Assembly (NCBI RefSeq): GCF_900176255.2
Contig: NZ_FXEG02000003.1
Span: forward strand, 248,001 to 312,000
DNA: 64,000 nucleotides
Reading direction: 5' to 3'
From: Mycobacterium ahvazicum
Lineage (GTDB): Bacteria > Actinomycetota > Actinomycetes > Mycobacteriales > Mycobacteriaceae
The translations under genes were made by a program, and so were the position numbers. Of this stretch, positions 41,707 through 50,447 are shown piece after piece. Within the stretch, counting starts at the first letter, position 1. Each line of letters opens with the position of its first letter. Under the pieces are notes generated by a model. That model saw nothing but the letters and a program-made list of their open reading frames with translations, was not told the DNA's origin and did not search any database.

Positions 41707-43427
41707 TGCCACACCTGTCCCGAGAGCAGTACGCCCAGCTGTACGGCCCCACCACCGGCGACCGAATCCGGCTGGCGGACACCGATTTACTGGTCGAGAT
41801 CACCGAAGACCGCAGCGGTGGACCGGGACTGGCCGGCGACGAGGCAGTGTTCGGCGGCGGCAAGGTACTGCGCGAGTCGATGGGCCAGGGGAGGACGTCT
41901 CGCGGCGAGGGCGCACCCGACACGGTGATCACCGGCGCTGTGATTATCGACCATTGGGGAATCATCAAGGCCGACATCGGTATTCGTGACGGTCGAATCG
42001 TCGCACTTGGCAAAGCCGGCAACCCCGACACCATGACGGGCGTTCATCCGGATTTGGTGGTCGGGCCCAGCACCGAAGTCATCGGCGGCAACGGCCGCAT
42101 CGTCACCGCAGGCGCCGTCGACTGCCATGTGCATCTGATCTGCCCGCAGCTGATGTCGGAGGCGCTGGGCACCGGGATCACGACGGTTATCGGCGGTGGC
42201 ACCGGTCCCGCCGAGGGGAGCAAGGCCACCACCGTGACACCGGGCTCGTGGCATTTGGCCCGGATGCTTGAGGCGCTCGACGGCTGGCCGGTGAACTTCG
42301 CACTGTTAGGCAAAGGGAACACCGTCAGCAGCGAGGGGCTGTGGGAGCAATTGCGCGGTGGCGCTTCAGGTTTCAAGCTGCACGAGGATTGGGGGTCGAC
42401 GCCGGCCGCCATCGACGCCTGCCTGACCGTCGCCGCAGCGGCCGGGGTGCAGGTGGCGTTGCACACCGACACGCTCAACGAGATGGGTTTCGTCGAAGAC
42501 ACACTGGCCGCAATCGCGGGACGTTCGATCCATACGTATCACACCGAGGGTGCCGGCGGTGGCCACGCTCCCGACATCATCCGGGTTGCCGGCCAGCCGA
42601 ATGTGCTGCCCAGTTCCACCAACCCGACCCGCCCGCACACGGTGAACACCCTCGACGAGCATCTGGACATGTTGATGGTCTGCCATCACCTCAACCCTCA
42701 GGTGCCCGAGGATCTGGCGTTCGCAGAGAGCAGGATTCGGCCGTCGACGATGGCGGCCGAAGATTTGCTACACGACATCGGCGCGATCTCGATGATCGGA
42801 AGTGACTCGCAGGCGATGGGCCGCATCGGGGAAGTGGTGCTACGCACCTGGCAGACTGCGCACGTGATGAAGCGCCGGCGCGGAGCACTACCCGGTGACG
42901 GTGCCGCGGACAACACGCGGGTGCGACGCTACATCGCCAAATACACCATCTGTCCAGCCATCGCGCACGGGCTCGATGGCGAGATCGGCTCGGTGCAAGT
43001 GGGCAAGCTGGCCGACCTGGTGCTGTGGGAGCCGGAATTCTTCGGGGTACGCCCGCACGCGGTGCTCAAGGGCGGCATGATCGCTTGGGCGGCAATGGGT
43101 GACGCCAACGCGTCAATCCCGACCCCGCAACCCGTATTGCCGCGTCCGATGTTCGGCGCCGCGCCGGCAGCGGCCGCGGCCACGTCCGTGCACTTCGTGG
43201 CGCCGCAGGCCATCGAGGCCGGCCTGGCCGACAATCTCGCGGTAAACCGGCCATTGGTCCCGGTCTGCAGTACCACCGGGCTGGGCAAGGCTTCGTTGCC
43301 GCTCAACGACGCGCTGCCTGACATACAAGTGGATCCGGACACGTTCACCGTGCGTATCGACGGCGAGGTCTGGCAAGAACAGCCAGCCGCCGAACTGCCA
43401 ATGGCGCAACGTTATTTCCTGTTCTGA
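41706..43427 (+). CDS. ureC: urease alpha (catalytic) subunit
   Basis: 573 residues. Nickel ligands and active-site residues are all visible: HVHLICPQ near residue 139 (two His), the carbamylated lysine in [21 protein letters not shown] near residue 221, HTDTLNE near residue 250, [12 protein letters not shown] near residue 276 with a ligand histidine, the flap cysteine and histidine in MVCHHLNP near residue 324, and the aspartate ligand in GSDSQAMGR near residue 364. It hydrolyses urea to ammonia and carbamate. Urease activation needs UreF, UreG and UreD, which are all encoded nearby. Confidence 0.98.
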   Translation: MPHLSREQYAQLYGPTTGDRIRLADTDLLVEITEDRSGGPGLAGDEAVFGGGKVLRESMGQGRTSRGEGAPDTVITGAVIIDHWGIIKADIGIRDGRIVALGKAGNPDTMTGVHPDLVVGPSTEVIGGNGRIVTAGAVDCHVHLICPQLMSEALGTGITTVIGGGTGPAEGSKATTVTPGSWHLARMLEALDGWPVNFALLGKGNTVSSEGLWEQLRGGASGFKLHEDWGSTPAAIDACLTVAAAAGVQVALHTDTLNEMGFVEDTLAAIAGRSIHTYHTEGAGGGHAPDIIRVAGQPNVLPSSTNPTRPHTVNTLDEHLDMLMVCHHLNPQVPEDLAFAESRIRPSTMAAEDLLHDIGAISMIGSDSQAMGRIGEVVLRTWQTAHVMKRRRGALPGDGAADNTRVRRYIAKYTICPAIAHGLDGEIGSVQVGKLADLVLWEPEFFGVRPHAVLKGGMIAWAAMGDANASIPTPQPVLPRPMFGAAPAAAAATSVHFVAPQAIEAGLADNLAVNRPLVPVCSTTGLGKASLPLNDALPDIQVDPDTFTVRIDGEVWQEQPAAELPMAQRYFLF

Positions 43428-43428
43428 A

Positions 43429-44064
43429 ATGTCTGCACTGGCGACGCTGCTCGCCCTGGCCGATTCGCGATTGCCGGCCGGATCGCACGTGCATTCGGGC
43501 GGCGTGGAGGAGGCCGTCACCAGCGGTCTGGTGATCGATCTGGAGACGCTAGAAGCGTTCTTGCAGCGCAGAATTCGCACCCACGGGCTGGTGACGGCGT
43601 CTGTCACGGCGGCGGTTCAACGCGGTGACCTCAGCCCCGAGCAAGCCGATCTGGAGACCGACGCTCGAACGCCGGCACCGGCGGCTCGGCAGGCGTCGCG
43701 CAGCCAGGGCCGCGGACTGGCGAGGCTGGCACGGCGGGTCTGGCCGGATGCGTGCTGGCACGACCTCGGCGCGCGGCCACACCTGGCCGTCGCGGCCGGA
43801 CGCGTCGGCGCGGTCAGCGGCCTGAGTCCCGAACACAGCGCGCTGGCGATCGTCTACACCACGATGACGGGCTCGGCGACCGCGGCCCAGCGGCTGTTGG
43901 CTTTGGATCCCGCCGACGTGGCGGCCCTCACCTTCCGGCTGGCTGACATGTGTGAGGGCACCGCCGCGGCCGCGGCCGCCGGACTGGCCGATCTATCGGA
44001 CCCGCTGCTCGACACGTTGGCTCAGCGCCACGCCCAACGTGAGCGGCCGCTTTTCGTGTCTTGA
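43429..44064 (+). CDS. ureF: urease accessory protein UreF
   Basis: 211 residues, the M. tuberculosis length. All-helical UreF family protein with LALADSRLPAGSHVHSGGVEEAV near residue 7 and AHSAL-like GLSPEHSALAIVYTTMTGSATAAQRLL near residue 130. UreF works with UreG and UreD to deliver nickel into apo-urease. Only one base separates it from the ureC stop. The next plus-strand gene would normally be ureG, but the frame changes to a minus-strand permease 21 bp after the stop. Confidence 0.93.
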   Translation: MSALATLLALADSRLPAGSHVHSGGVEEAVTSGLVIDLETLEAFLQRRIRTHGLVTASVTAAVQRGDLSPEQADLETDARTPAPAARQASRSQGRGLARLARRVWPDACWHDLGARPHLAVAAGRVGAVSGLSPEHSALAIVYTTMTGSATAAQRLLALDPADVAALTFRLADMCEGTAAAAAAGLADLSDPLLDTLAQRHAQRERPLFVS

Positions 44065-44085
44065 AAGCGGTTCGACGCCAAAGGT

Positions 44086-45642
44086 TTACGGTTCCGGGAT
44101 GGCGTCAGCATGGGGCGCGTCGCTCTTGGTGTGGGCTCGAGTGGCGACTAAGTACACAATGCCGAGCCCGATAATCGTCCCCGACATCAACACAATGATG
44201 TAGTCGTCATACCAGGGCTGGTGGGAGTCCCGCGGCCAGGACAGATTGACGATAGCCGCGACGCCGTAGATCAGAGCTCCGATGTTGACGGGCCCTCCCC
44301 ACTTTCCGAGCCGGTACTTACCGGTCGGCACCCAACCTTTGATCCGCGCGCGCAATGCAGCGAGCACCACCATCTGGAACGCGATGTACACGCCGACCGA
44401 ACCAAAGCTGACGAGCTTGGTGAGCGCGTCGCGGGACACCAGCGATCCGATTATCAGGAGAGCCGGGATGATCACCGCGATCAGCAGGGCGAACGGTGGC
44501 ACGTGGCGTTTGTGATCGAAGCGAGCCAACAACCTGGAGCCGATGATCATGTCGTCCCGGCCATAGGAGTAGATCAGCCGACTAGCGGCGGCCTGCAAGC
44601 TCAGCGCACACGAGACGAAGGAGATCAGGACGATGCACAGGACGACTTTGGAGCCGACACCGCCGAATGCCGTTTTCAGGATGGTGTCGATCGGATCGGC
44701 GTCCTTGCCGCTGATCACTGCGCCGAAGTCGGTCACCGACAAAATCAGGCTCAGGCAGACGAAAGTGGCTGCCGAGCCGCCGATGTAGATGGTGCGGCGC
44801 ATCGCCTTGGGGATTTGCACGCCCGGGTTGCGGACCTCCTCCGCGACATCGCCGCAGGCCTCGAAGCCGAAGAACTGGTAGAGAGCGATCAGGCTGGCGG
44901 CCAGGAATGCATAGGTGTAGCTGTGGTTGCCTTCGGCGCCGAAACTGTGGAACAACACTCCGAGGTTGTGGTGGCGCTGGGTGCACAGCAGCCAGATGCC
45001 CACTGCCAGAGCGCCGATCAGCTCTGCGCTGAAGCCGAAGATGGCGAAGTAACTGAGCATTTTGGTGCCGGTGAGGTTAATCGCGGTCGCCAGCGCCAGC
45101 ATGACGAGTGCACACACGACGGTGGCATGTGGTGATGGCGTGAATCCGAATACGTCGGCCACGTACGGGCCCGCCCCGTATGCCGCGTCGGCCAGCAGAG
45201 CCAACAGCGTGAACATGTAGACCCATCCGGTCATCCAGGCCCATTTACGTCCCCACAATCGGCGGGCCCAGGGATAGACACCGCCGGCCACCGGGAACTG
45301 CGCTACCACTTCGCTGAACACCAGTGCGACCAGCAACTGCCCAGCGCCGGCGATCAGCAGGCTCCAGATCATCGGCGGGCCGGCGGCGGATAACGCGAAG
45401 GCGAACACCGTGTAGATGCCGACCACCGGCGACAAGTAGGTGAAGCCAAGTGAGAAGTTGGCCCACGGACTCATGTCTCGCTTGAAATCGGACTGGAATC
45501 CGAGGGCCTTGAGCTGCGCCTGGTCCTCGTCGTCGAGCGAGGAATCCGTGGCGGCCCCTTCGACTGCAGCAGGGCTCGAGTCGACCGCTACATCGCCATC
45601 CCAACGTCCCGCAGAGCGCGCGGCCGGTTTTGTGAAGAACAT
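44086..45642 (-). CDS. APC-superfamily amino acid/polyamine-type permease, likely guanidine module transporter
   Basis: 518 residues from the ATG at 45642; a TTG at 45672 gives 10 more residues and neither start has a clear ribosome site. About 12 hydrophobic helices from residue 60, with the APC hallmark in TM1 (LGFTYLSPVVGIYTVFAFALSAAGPPMIW) and conserved VYPWARRLWGRKWAWMTGWVYMF and FFGFEACGDVAEEVRNPGVQIPKAMRRTI. The N-terminal 50 residues are acidic and soluble. It lies 27 bp past the second PPE gene on the same strand and downstream of gdmH. Uptake of guanidine or a related cation is an inference from the neighbours; the family mostly takes amino acids. Confidence 0.85.
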   Translation of the reverse strand: MFFTKPAARSAGRWDGDVAVDSSPAAVEGAATDSSLDDEDQAQLKALGFQSDFKRDMSPWANFSLGFTYLSPVVGIYTVFAFALSAAGPPMIWSLLIAGAGQLLVALVFSEVVAQFPVAGGVYPWARRLWGRKWAWMTGWVYMFTLLALLADAAYGAGPYVADVFGFTPSPHATVVCALVMLALATAINLTGTKMLSYFAIFGFSAELIGALAVGIWLLCTQRHHNLGVLFHSFGAEGNHSYTYAFLAASLIALYQFFGFEACGDVAEEVRNPGVQIPKAMRRTIYIGGSAATFVCLSLILSVTDFGAVISGKDADPIDTILKTAFGGVGSKVVLCIVLISFVSCALSLQAAASRLIYSYGRDDMIIGSRLLARFDHKRHVPPFALLIAVIIPALLIIGSLVSRDALTKLVSFGSVGVYIAFQMVVLAALRARIKGWVPTGKYRLGKWGGPVNIGALIYGVAAIVNLSWPRDSHQPWYDDYIIVLMSGTIIGLGIVYLVATRAHTKSDAPHADAIPEP

Positions 45643-45699
45643 CTGTGCTGAGTTCCAATCGTCGAGTGTCAAACGAGGTGTGCACCTGTACTCACGCCG

Positions 45700-47097
45700 C
45701 TATTTCTGTGTTGCCTCCTTGATCAAGGTCGCCGCCGTGCGTTTGAGGACATCGCGCTGCCTGGTCACATCGGCCATCGCCTTACGCAGCTGGATCAGCT
45801 CGTCGCGCTCACTGACCGCGCCGTCGCCGTGCGCGGGTGTCCCCGGCTCGACCCGGCGGGCGGCGGGGTCCTGGTCCATGCCGGATTCCGCGGCGGCCGG
45901 AATCACCTTGTGGCGTGCGCCGGCGCGAAGACGACCCCGCTCGCCGCGCGGTGCATTGACCACGCTGGCTACCGGCCCCATCGGAGGCACGCCGCCGTAG
46001 AAACCCGGGCCGATCGGCCCGGCCTGGGGCAGACCACCCGGGCCGGTGCTTGGCAATTGGGTGGCCGCCAGCCGAATCGTCGGGGACTCGCCCCACGACT
46101 GAGGCACCGACAGCCCGCCGACCGTCGCCGCCCGACCCACGTCCGCCGAAACTCCGGCGTTGCCCAGACCCGCCGAGCCTCCGTACGAATTGGCGAGCGT
46201 GGAGCCGGAACCCGACACCGAAGACGCCGCAGTCGCGGGCGCGGAGAGCGAGCTGACTAACGGATTCCAAGCTGCGGCCACCGGCGGCGCGAGGGTGAGC
46301 AACGTGCCGGAGGCGTCGAAGTTCAATCCCTCGGAGAGGATTTGGTAGCCGATGGTGTTCGCGCTGAAGTTGTTGAACAAGTCCAGCAGCGATCCACCGG
46401 AAGGCGTCCCTGGGGTGGCGGACGGCGACGCCGAAGGTGATCCGGTCGCGGCGTTCTGCAGCAGACTGGGCACGCTGGACAGCGTTGATTGGACGCTTTG
46501 GTTGGTGCCCGAAAGCGCGGCCCTGGCGACCGAGTTGTTCTGTTCAGTGGTTCCGGTCTGGTTGGTGGTCTGCGGCGGAGAGTTGAACGGCGTCAATCTC
46601 GTTGCCACTGAGGATGCGCCGGCATAGCCGTACATCGCCGCGGCATCCTGCGCCCACATCTCGGAGTACTGCGCCTCGGTGGCCGCGATAGCCGGGGTGT
46701 TGTGCCCGAGCACGTTGGTGCCCACCAAGGACGCCAACAGCGCCCTGTTGACCTCAATCTCGGGCGGCGGCACGGTCGCTGCGAACGCCGCCTCGTACGC
46801 GGCCACCGCCGAACCGAGCTGAGCGGCGGTCTGTTGTGCCTGCGCCGCAGCGCTGTTCATCCACGACACATATGGAGTGACCGCGGCGGCCATCGCCCGC
46901 GACGACGGACCCACCCACGGCTCACCGGTCAACTCAGACACCACCGCGCGATAGGACGCTGCTGTCGAGCTCAATTCGCTGGCTAATTTGGCCCAGGCCG
47001 CCACGGCCGTGGTCCACGACCCCGGCCCGGCGCCGGCATACATGCGCGCGGAGTTGACCTCGGGAGGCATTCCCGCGAAGTCCATCGGGGCGGTCAC
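45700..47097 (-). CDS. PPE family protein, PPE-SVP subfamily, with C-terminal coiled-coil
   Basis: 465 residues. The PPE domain begins [18 protein letters not shown] and ends near residue 180, with the [16 protein letters not shown] turn; LSVPQSW marks the SVP motif near residue 325. After a Pro-Gly-rich segment the last 40 residues ([25 protein letters not shown]) look like a coiled coil. The GTG overlaps the stop of the next PPE gene by 4 bases, and the tail resembles that of its partner, so the two are a tandem pair. It sits between gdmH and the permease gene. Confidence 0.88.
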   Translation of the reverse strand: MTAPMDFAGMPPEVNSARMYAGAGPGSWTTAVAAWAKLASELSSTAASYRAVVSELTGEPWVGPSSRAMAAAVTPYVSWMNSAAAQAQQTAAQLGSAVAAYEAAFAATVPPPEIEVNRALLASLVGTNVLGHNTPAIAATEAQYSEMWAQDAAAMYGYAGASSVATRLTPFNSPPQTTNQTGTTEQNNSVARAALSGTNQSVQSTLSSVPSLLQNAATGSPSASPSATPGTPSGGSLLDLFNNFSANTIGYQILSEGLNFDASGTLLTLAPPVAAAWNPLVSSLSAPATAASSVSGSGSTLANSYGGSAGLGNAGVSADVGRAATVGGLSVPQSWGESPTIRLAATQLPSTGPGGLPQAGPIGPGFYGGVPPMGPVASVVNAPRGERGRLRAGARHKVIPAAAESGMDQDPAARRVEPGTPAHGDGAVSERDELIQLRKAMADVTRQRDVLKRTAATLIKEATQK

Positions 47098-48455
47098 GAC
47101 ATCGCCTCCTTGATCAGACGGGCGGCTGCATCGCGCTCCGTCGCCGCGTCGGCGATGTCCTTACGCAGCTTCTCCAGCTCCTGGCGTTCGCTTTCGCTCA
47201 ACGCGCTGACGACGTGGCGGCGGGCCGGTTGCGCCCGGTTGGCCACCGGCGGCTCGGCAGCCCCGGATTCGCCAGGCAATGCCGGGATGACTTTCGGTTC
47301 CGGGCCGCCGCGAGCCCGGGCCCGTTCGCCCCCGGGGGCGTTGACCAGGCTGCCGATCGGCGGAATACCGAAGAACCCTCCGGGTGCGGCCGCCCCGGCC
47401 GCGGGCACGCCGCCCAGCGCGGCGGGCGACAATGGTGATGCACTGGCCGCCAATCGGACAGCGGGGGAGCTGCCCCAGGCTTGCGGCACCGACAGCTGAC
47501 CGACCGCGGCCGACCTGCCCAGGCTCGCCGCGACCGAGCCCGTGCCACCCGCGTGCGAATCCACCAGGGTGCCCAGCCCGGCGTCGGCCGGACTGATGTC
47601 ACCGGCGACCGCCGCCGCCGTCGGCAATGCCAGCCCGTACAACCCACCTAGCAGGGGAGTGATACCCGACGCCGTGAACAACGGGCCACTGATCACTAGG
47701 GCCCAGTTGCCGACGTTCTGGGTGAACAAGTTAAGGCCGGTCGGCCCGCCGGTGGGAGTGTCGAGCAGGCTGCCCAGCTCCGGGTCGAGATCGGATGGCG
47801 TGGCGATCGAGCCAGTCGACAGGTTCTGCAGCGCGTTCGGCACATTCGCCAGTGCCGATTGCGTGCTCGGACCGGCCGACGAGGCCGCAGCGCGGTCCAC
47901 CGAAGCGGCCTGCTGGGCCGTACCGGAGGTGTTGGTCGTCTGTGGTGGAGAGTTGAAGGGAGTCAACCTCGTTGCCGTTGCCGAGGCTCCCGCGTAGCCG
48001 TACATCGCCGCGGCGTCCTGTGCCCACATCTCGGTGTACTGCGCCTCGGTAGCCGCGATCGCCGAGGTGTTCTGCCCGAGCACGTTGGTGGCCACCAAGG
48101 ACGCCAACAGCGCCCTATTGACCTCGATCTCGGGCGGCGGGACCGTAGCGGCGAACGCGGCCTCGTAGGCCGCAACCGCGGAGCCGAGCTGGCTGGCCGT
48201 CTGTTCAGCTTGCGCCGCAGTCGAATTCATCCACGACACGTACGGAGCGACCGCGGCGGCCATCGCCCCCGACGACGGGCCCACCCACGGCCCACTGGCG
48301 AGCTCGGTCATCACCGTCCAATAAGATGTTGCCGCAGAACTTAATTCGGCTGCCAACGCATCCCAGGCCGCACCGGCCGCCACCAGGGGTCCGACCCCCG
48401 CCCCCGCGTACATCCGCCCAGAGTTGACCTCGGGCGGGAGCGTCGCATAATCCAC
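47094..48455 (-). CDS. PPE family protein, PPE-SVP subfamily, with C-terminal coiled-coil
   Basis: 453 residues starting with GTG as [16 protein letters not shown]. The N-terminal 180 residues are almost the same as those of the neighbouring PPE (shared [16 protein letters not shown] and [17 protein letters not shown] stretches), while the central part differs. LSVPQAW gives the SVP motif, and the C-terminus ([21 protein letters not shown]) is a coiled-coil like that of the partner. First of the PPE pair and separated from gdmH by 467 bp of AT-rich DNA. No PE gene is next to it, although SVP PPEs often pair with PE proteins. Confidence 0.88.
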   Translation of the reverse strand: MDYATLPPEVNSGRMYAGAGVGPLVAAGAAWDALAAELSSAATSYWTVMTELASGPWVGPSSGAMAAAVAPYVSWMNSTAAQAEQTASQLGSAVAAYEAAFAATVPPPEIEVNRALLASLVATNVLGQNTSAIAATEAQYTEMWAQDAAAMYGYAGASATATRLTPFNSPPQTTNTSGTAQQAASVDRAAASSAGPSTQSALANVPNALQNLSTGSIATPSDLDPELGSLLDTPTGGPTGLNLFTQNVGNWALVISGPLFTASGITPLLGGLYGLALPTAAAVAGDISPADAGLGTLVDSHAGGTGSVAASLGRSAAVGQLSVPQAWGSSPAVRLAASASPLSPAALGGVPAAGAAAPGGFFGIPPIGSLVNAPGGERARARGGPEPKVIPALPGESGAAEPPVANRAQPARRHVVSALSESERQELEKLRKDIADAATERDAAARLIKEAMS

Positions 48456-48922
48456 TAGCCAACCCCCAACGGTCGAGGCGCCATCTCAAACGCAGCCGGC
48501 CCGAGTCGGGCGATGGTTTGGCGCTCAGGTTCGTGCGCGATCGCCGACGCACGATTTGTGCGATGCCCCCATGTGATCGTCACTGCACGCACTTACAAAG
48601 CGGCGCCGTGACGTCGACCATTTCGCACAATTAGCAATATCCAACTGAGCGGCTGCAATAACTATGGTTAACGACTGAGAATTAGCTGGGAATGAAACTG
48701 GAGGTGCACTCAAATGGAATGAACGGCAGAACGCTAGGGCTTGAACATTGCATACGACGACACCCAACGCCGCCCGACTGCGCATAAACTCTGTAACTGC
48801 AGTTTGCTGTATGGCCACTGAGCTATTGACTCACTGGCTTCAATTACAAAGTCTGCGGTTTTAAGGGATGACAGGCAATTCGGTCACTCGTATTCGGTGT
48901 TCATGGTCGACAATCTGCCGAA
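48456..48922 (-). promoter_or_regulatory. 467-bp AT-richer intergenic region between the PPE pair and gdmH
   Basis: No gene is supported here. The base composition falls clearly below that of the flanking genes in 48640-48900. CGCAC-GATTT-GTGCG (plus strand, about 48555-48570) is a small palindrome, and CGCACAATTAGC further on repeats its core. GCCACTGAG and CTCACTGGC at 48814-48838 form an imperfect inverted repeat of 9 bp with a 7-base loop and one mismatch, which could end the gdmH transcript. A promoter for the PPE-permease unit should lie here; I could not place it. Confidence 0.35.
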
Positions 48923-50086
48923 CTAGTCGGCGTACGGTCCCCAGGCCTGACGCTTCAGCGCGGCCGGTTTCTTGCCGAGTTTGCCTGCCCGGACCATGAC
49001 GGCCAGGCTGTCCAGGATCACCCGGCTACTCATCAGCGCGGTCTGCTCAGCCCAGTCGTAGGGCGGTGAGCACTCCACCACCTCAATGCCGTTGAGTCCC
49101 GGTTCGGAGATCAGCCGGATGAGATTGAGCGCTTCGCGCGGCAGCAGACCACCCGGCTCCGGCCAGCCGGTACCCGGCACGAATCCGGCGTCGATCACGT
49201 CGATGTCGAACGACAGATATACGGCCTTGGCATCTTTCCACGCCGTCTCCAACGCGATCTCGGCGACCTTCTCGATCCCGACGCGCTCGACGTCACCGAC
49301 CGTGATGACGGTACTGCCGCGCCGCCGTCCGACCTGCACGCCCGCGCGTGGCGCCTGCCACCCGCCGATGCCGATCTGTACCAGGTTGGTGGCCGGAGCG
49401 TTCTTGATGTTGGTGGCGTGGAACCACGGCGTGGTGTGCATTCGCTCGTCGAGATCGGTTTCCTGCGTGTCGACGTGGCGGTCGAAGTGGATGATGCCGA
49501 CATTGCCGTCCATGTGCGGGGCCAGGCCACGCACGGTGGGGAACCCGATCGAGTGGTCGCCGCCCAGGATCACCGGAAACACGCCCTGCGAGACCACGTG
49601 GGACATGGCCGTGCTGATCTGGTCGAACGACTTCTCGATGTTGGCGGGAATGGTCACCACGTCGCCGATGTCGACAATGTTGAGCTGCTCGCGCAGGTCG
49701 ACGCCCAGTTCGTAGCAATACGTGCCAAACAGGTTGGTGGAGCGGCGAATTCCCATCGGGCCGAATCGGGTACCCGGGCGGTACGTGGTGCCCGCGTCCA
49801 GCGGGGCGCCGAAGACGGCCACTTCGGCGTCGCCCACGTCATGCACGTCCTCCAGGAACGGGCACTTCAGAAACGTCCCGCGTTCCCCGGCAAAGTGCGG
49901 CAGCTCGCCGCGGGAGAAGGTGGACAGCGTGCGATCGTTGATGGTGGGGGCGGCTTCCAGCCCATGGGACAGGCAGCGCTCGATCTCTTCCTGGTGGCGC
50001 CGGGTCGACAGCTCGGCCTCGGCTTGCTGTGCCCACGCACCCTCGCGGTTGGGAATATCGGCCTGGCCGGCAAACGGGTTAAACAT
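48923..50086 (-). CDS. gdmH: agmatinase-family ureohydrolase, probable Ni-dependent guanidine hydrolase (GdmH type)
   Basis: 387 residues from the ATG at 50086 (GAGAGGA lies 5 bases upstream). All six metal-ligand positions of the ureohydrolase fold are there: His178 in GGDHS, Asp202-His204-Asp206 in HFDRHVDTQ and Asp294/Asp296 in SFDIDVIDA, followed by VPGTGWPEPGG and EVVECSPPYD. The usual DAHxD is replaced by DRHxD. A soluble N-terminal extension of about 80 residues precedes the fold, absent from typical agmatinases of about 300 residues but similar to the length of the guanidine hydrolase of Synechocystis (about 390). A guanidine-III riboswitch lies upstream, which fixes the likely substrate. 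It would give urea plus ammonia, feeding urease on either side. Confidence 0.85.
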   Translation of the reverse strand: MFNPFAGQADIPNREGAWAQQAEAELSTRRHQEEIERCLSHGLEAAPTINDRTLSTFSRGELPHFAGERGTFLKCPFLEDVHDVGDAEVAVFGAPLDAGTTYRPGTRFGPMGIRRSTNLFGTYCYELGVDLREQLNIVDIGDVVTIPANIEKSFDQISTAMSHVVSQGVFPVILGGDHSIGFPTVRGLAPHMDGNVGIIHFDRHVDTQETDLDERMHTTPWFHATNIKNAPATNLVQIGIGGWQAPRAGVQVGRRRGSTVITVGDVERVGIEKVAEIALETAWKDAKAVYLSFDIDVIDAGFVPGTGWPEPGGLLPREALNLIRLISEPGLNGIEVVECSPPYDWAEQTALMSSRVILDSLAVMVRAGKLGKKPAALKRQAWGPYAD

Positions 50087-50200
50087 CGTTTTCCTCTCGT
50101 CGAGTACCAACTGACGGTGGAGGATGCCCCGACGACCAAATTCAAACGTGTGAGTTCGAAAGCCGTTTCTCGGTTGACTGGCGCGCAAGGCATCCCGCGG

Positions 50201-50241
50201 TCACCGTCTTGTCGCACTCCGGGTACGGCGAACTCGTCCGG
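50201..50241 (-). ncRNA. guanidine-III (mini-ykkC-III) riboswitch aptamer
   Basis: 41 nt on the minus strand. It starts CCGGACGAG, continues CGCCGTACCCGG and ends GACAAGACGGTGA, the conserved blocks of the class III guanidine aptamer. P1 pairs CCGG at 50241-50238 with CCGG at 50222-50219. P2 pairs TCGCCGT (50231-50225) with ACGGTGA (50207-50201), with a G-U and otherwise Watson-Crick pairs. It lies 114 nt before the gdmH start codon. Compared with the well-known Thermobifida-type sequence as I recall it, one base is lost in one loop and one gained in the other, while the helices are kept. Confidence 0.93.
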
Positions 50242-50294
50242 GCGGCCGTCTCGGCGCGCCAGGGTTCAACGTACCTGCTCGACCTCAAGTTGAA

Positions 50295-50314
50295 GTCTGA
50301 CTTAGCGGTCAGAC
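50295..50314. promoter_or_regulatory. perfect inverted repeat between gdmH and ureG
   Basis: GTCTGAC (50295-50301) and GTCAGAC (50308-50314) are perfect 7-bp inverted arms around TTAGCG. The site sits 53 nt upstream (minus strand) of the aptamer and 133 nt upstream of the ureG start, so a dimeric repressor or activator bound there could act on both divergent units. The regulator is not identified in the window. Confidence 0.5.
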
Positions 50315-50447
50315 GGCTGTGACTTTCCTGGGAAGGACCCCTGCGGCCGTGTGCCTACCTGGCCGACCGGGCCATCTTTTCGTCGATACGCTGGCTTCAA
50401 CTGCGCTAAGCGCGAACGATTCCTATTCATCTCCCGAAAGACACGAC

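Noticed and set aside
48525..48818. 97-codon open frame on the minus strand in the gdmH-PPE gap
   Set aside because: No domain, no ribosome site and an unusual composition with many cysteines and serines; the region is AT-rich and probably regulatory.
50186..50188. TTG at 50188 as the start of gdmH, giving 421 residues
   Set aside because: The extra 34 residues have no family resemblance and no ribosome site precedes it; the ATG at 50086 has GAGAGGA. It is kept only as a question for the riboswitch mechanism.
49418..50293. Long plus-strand frame opposite gdmH
   Set aside because: Antisense shadow; gdmH has all metal-ligand motifs on the minus strand, and the shadow frame has none.
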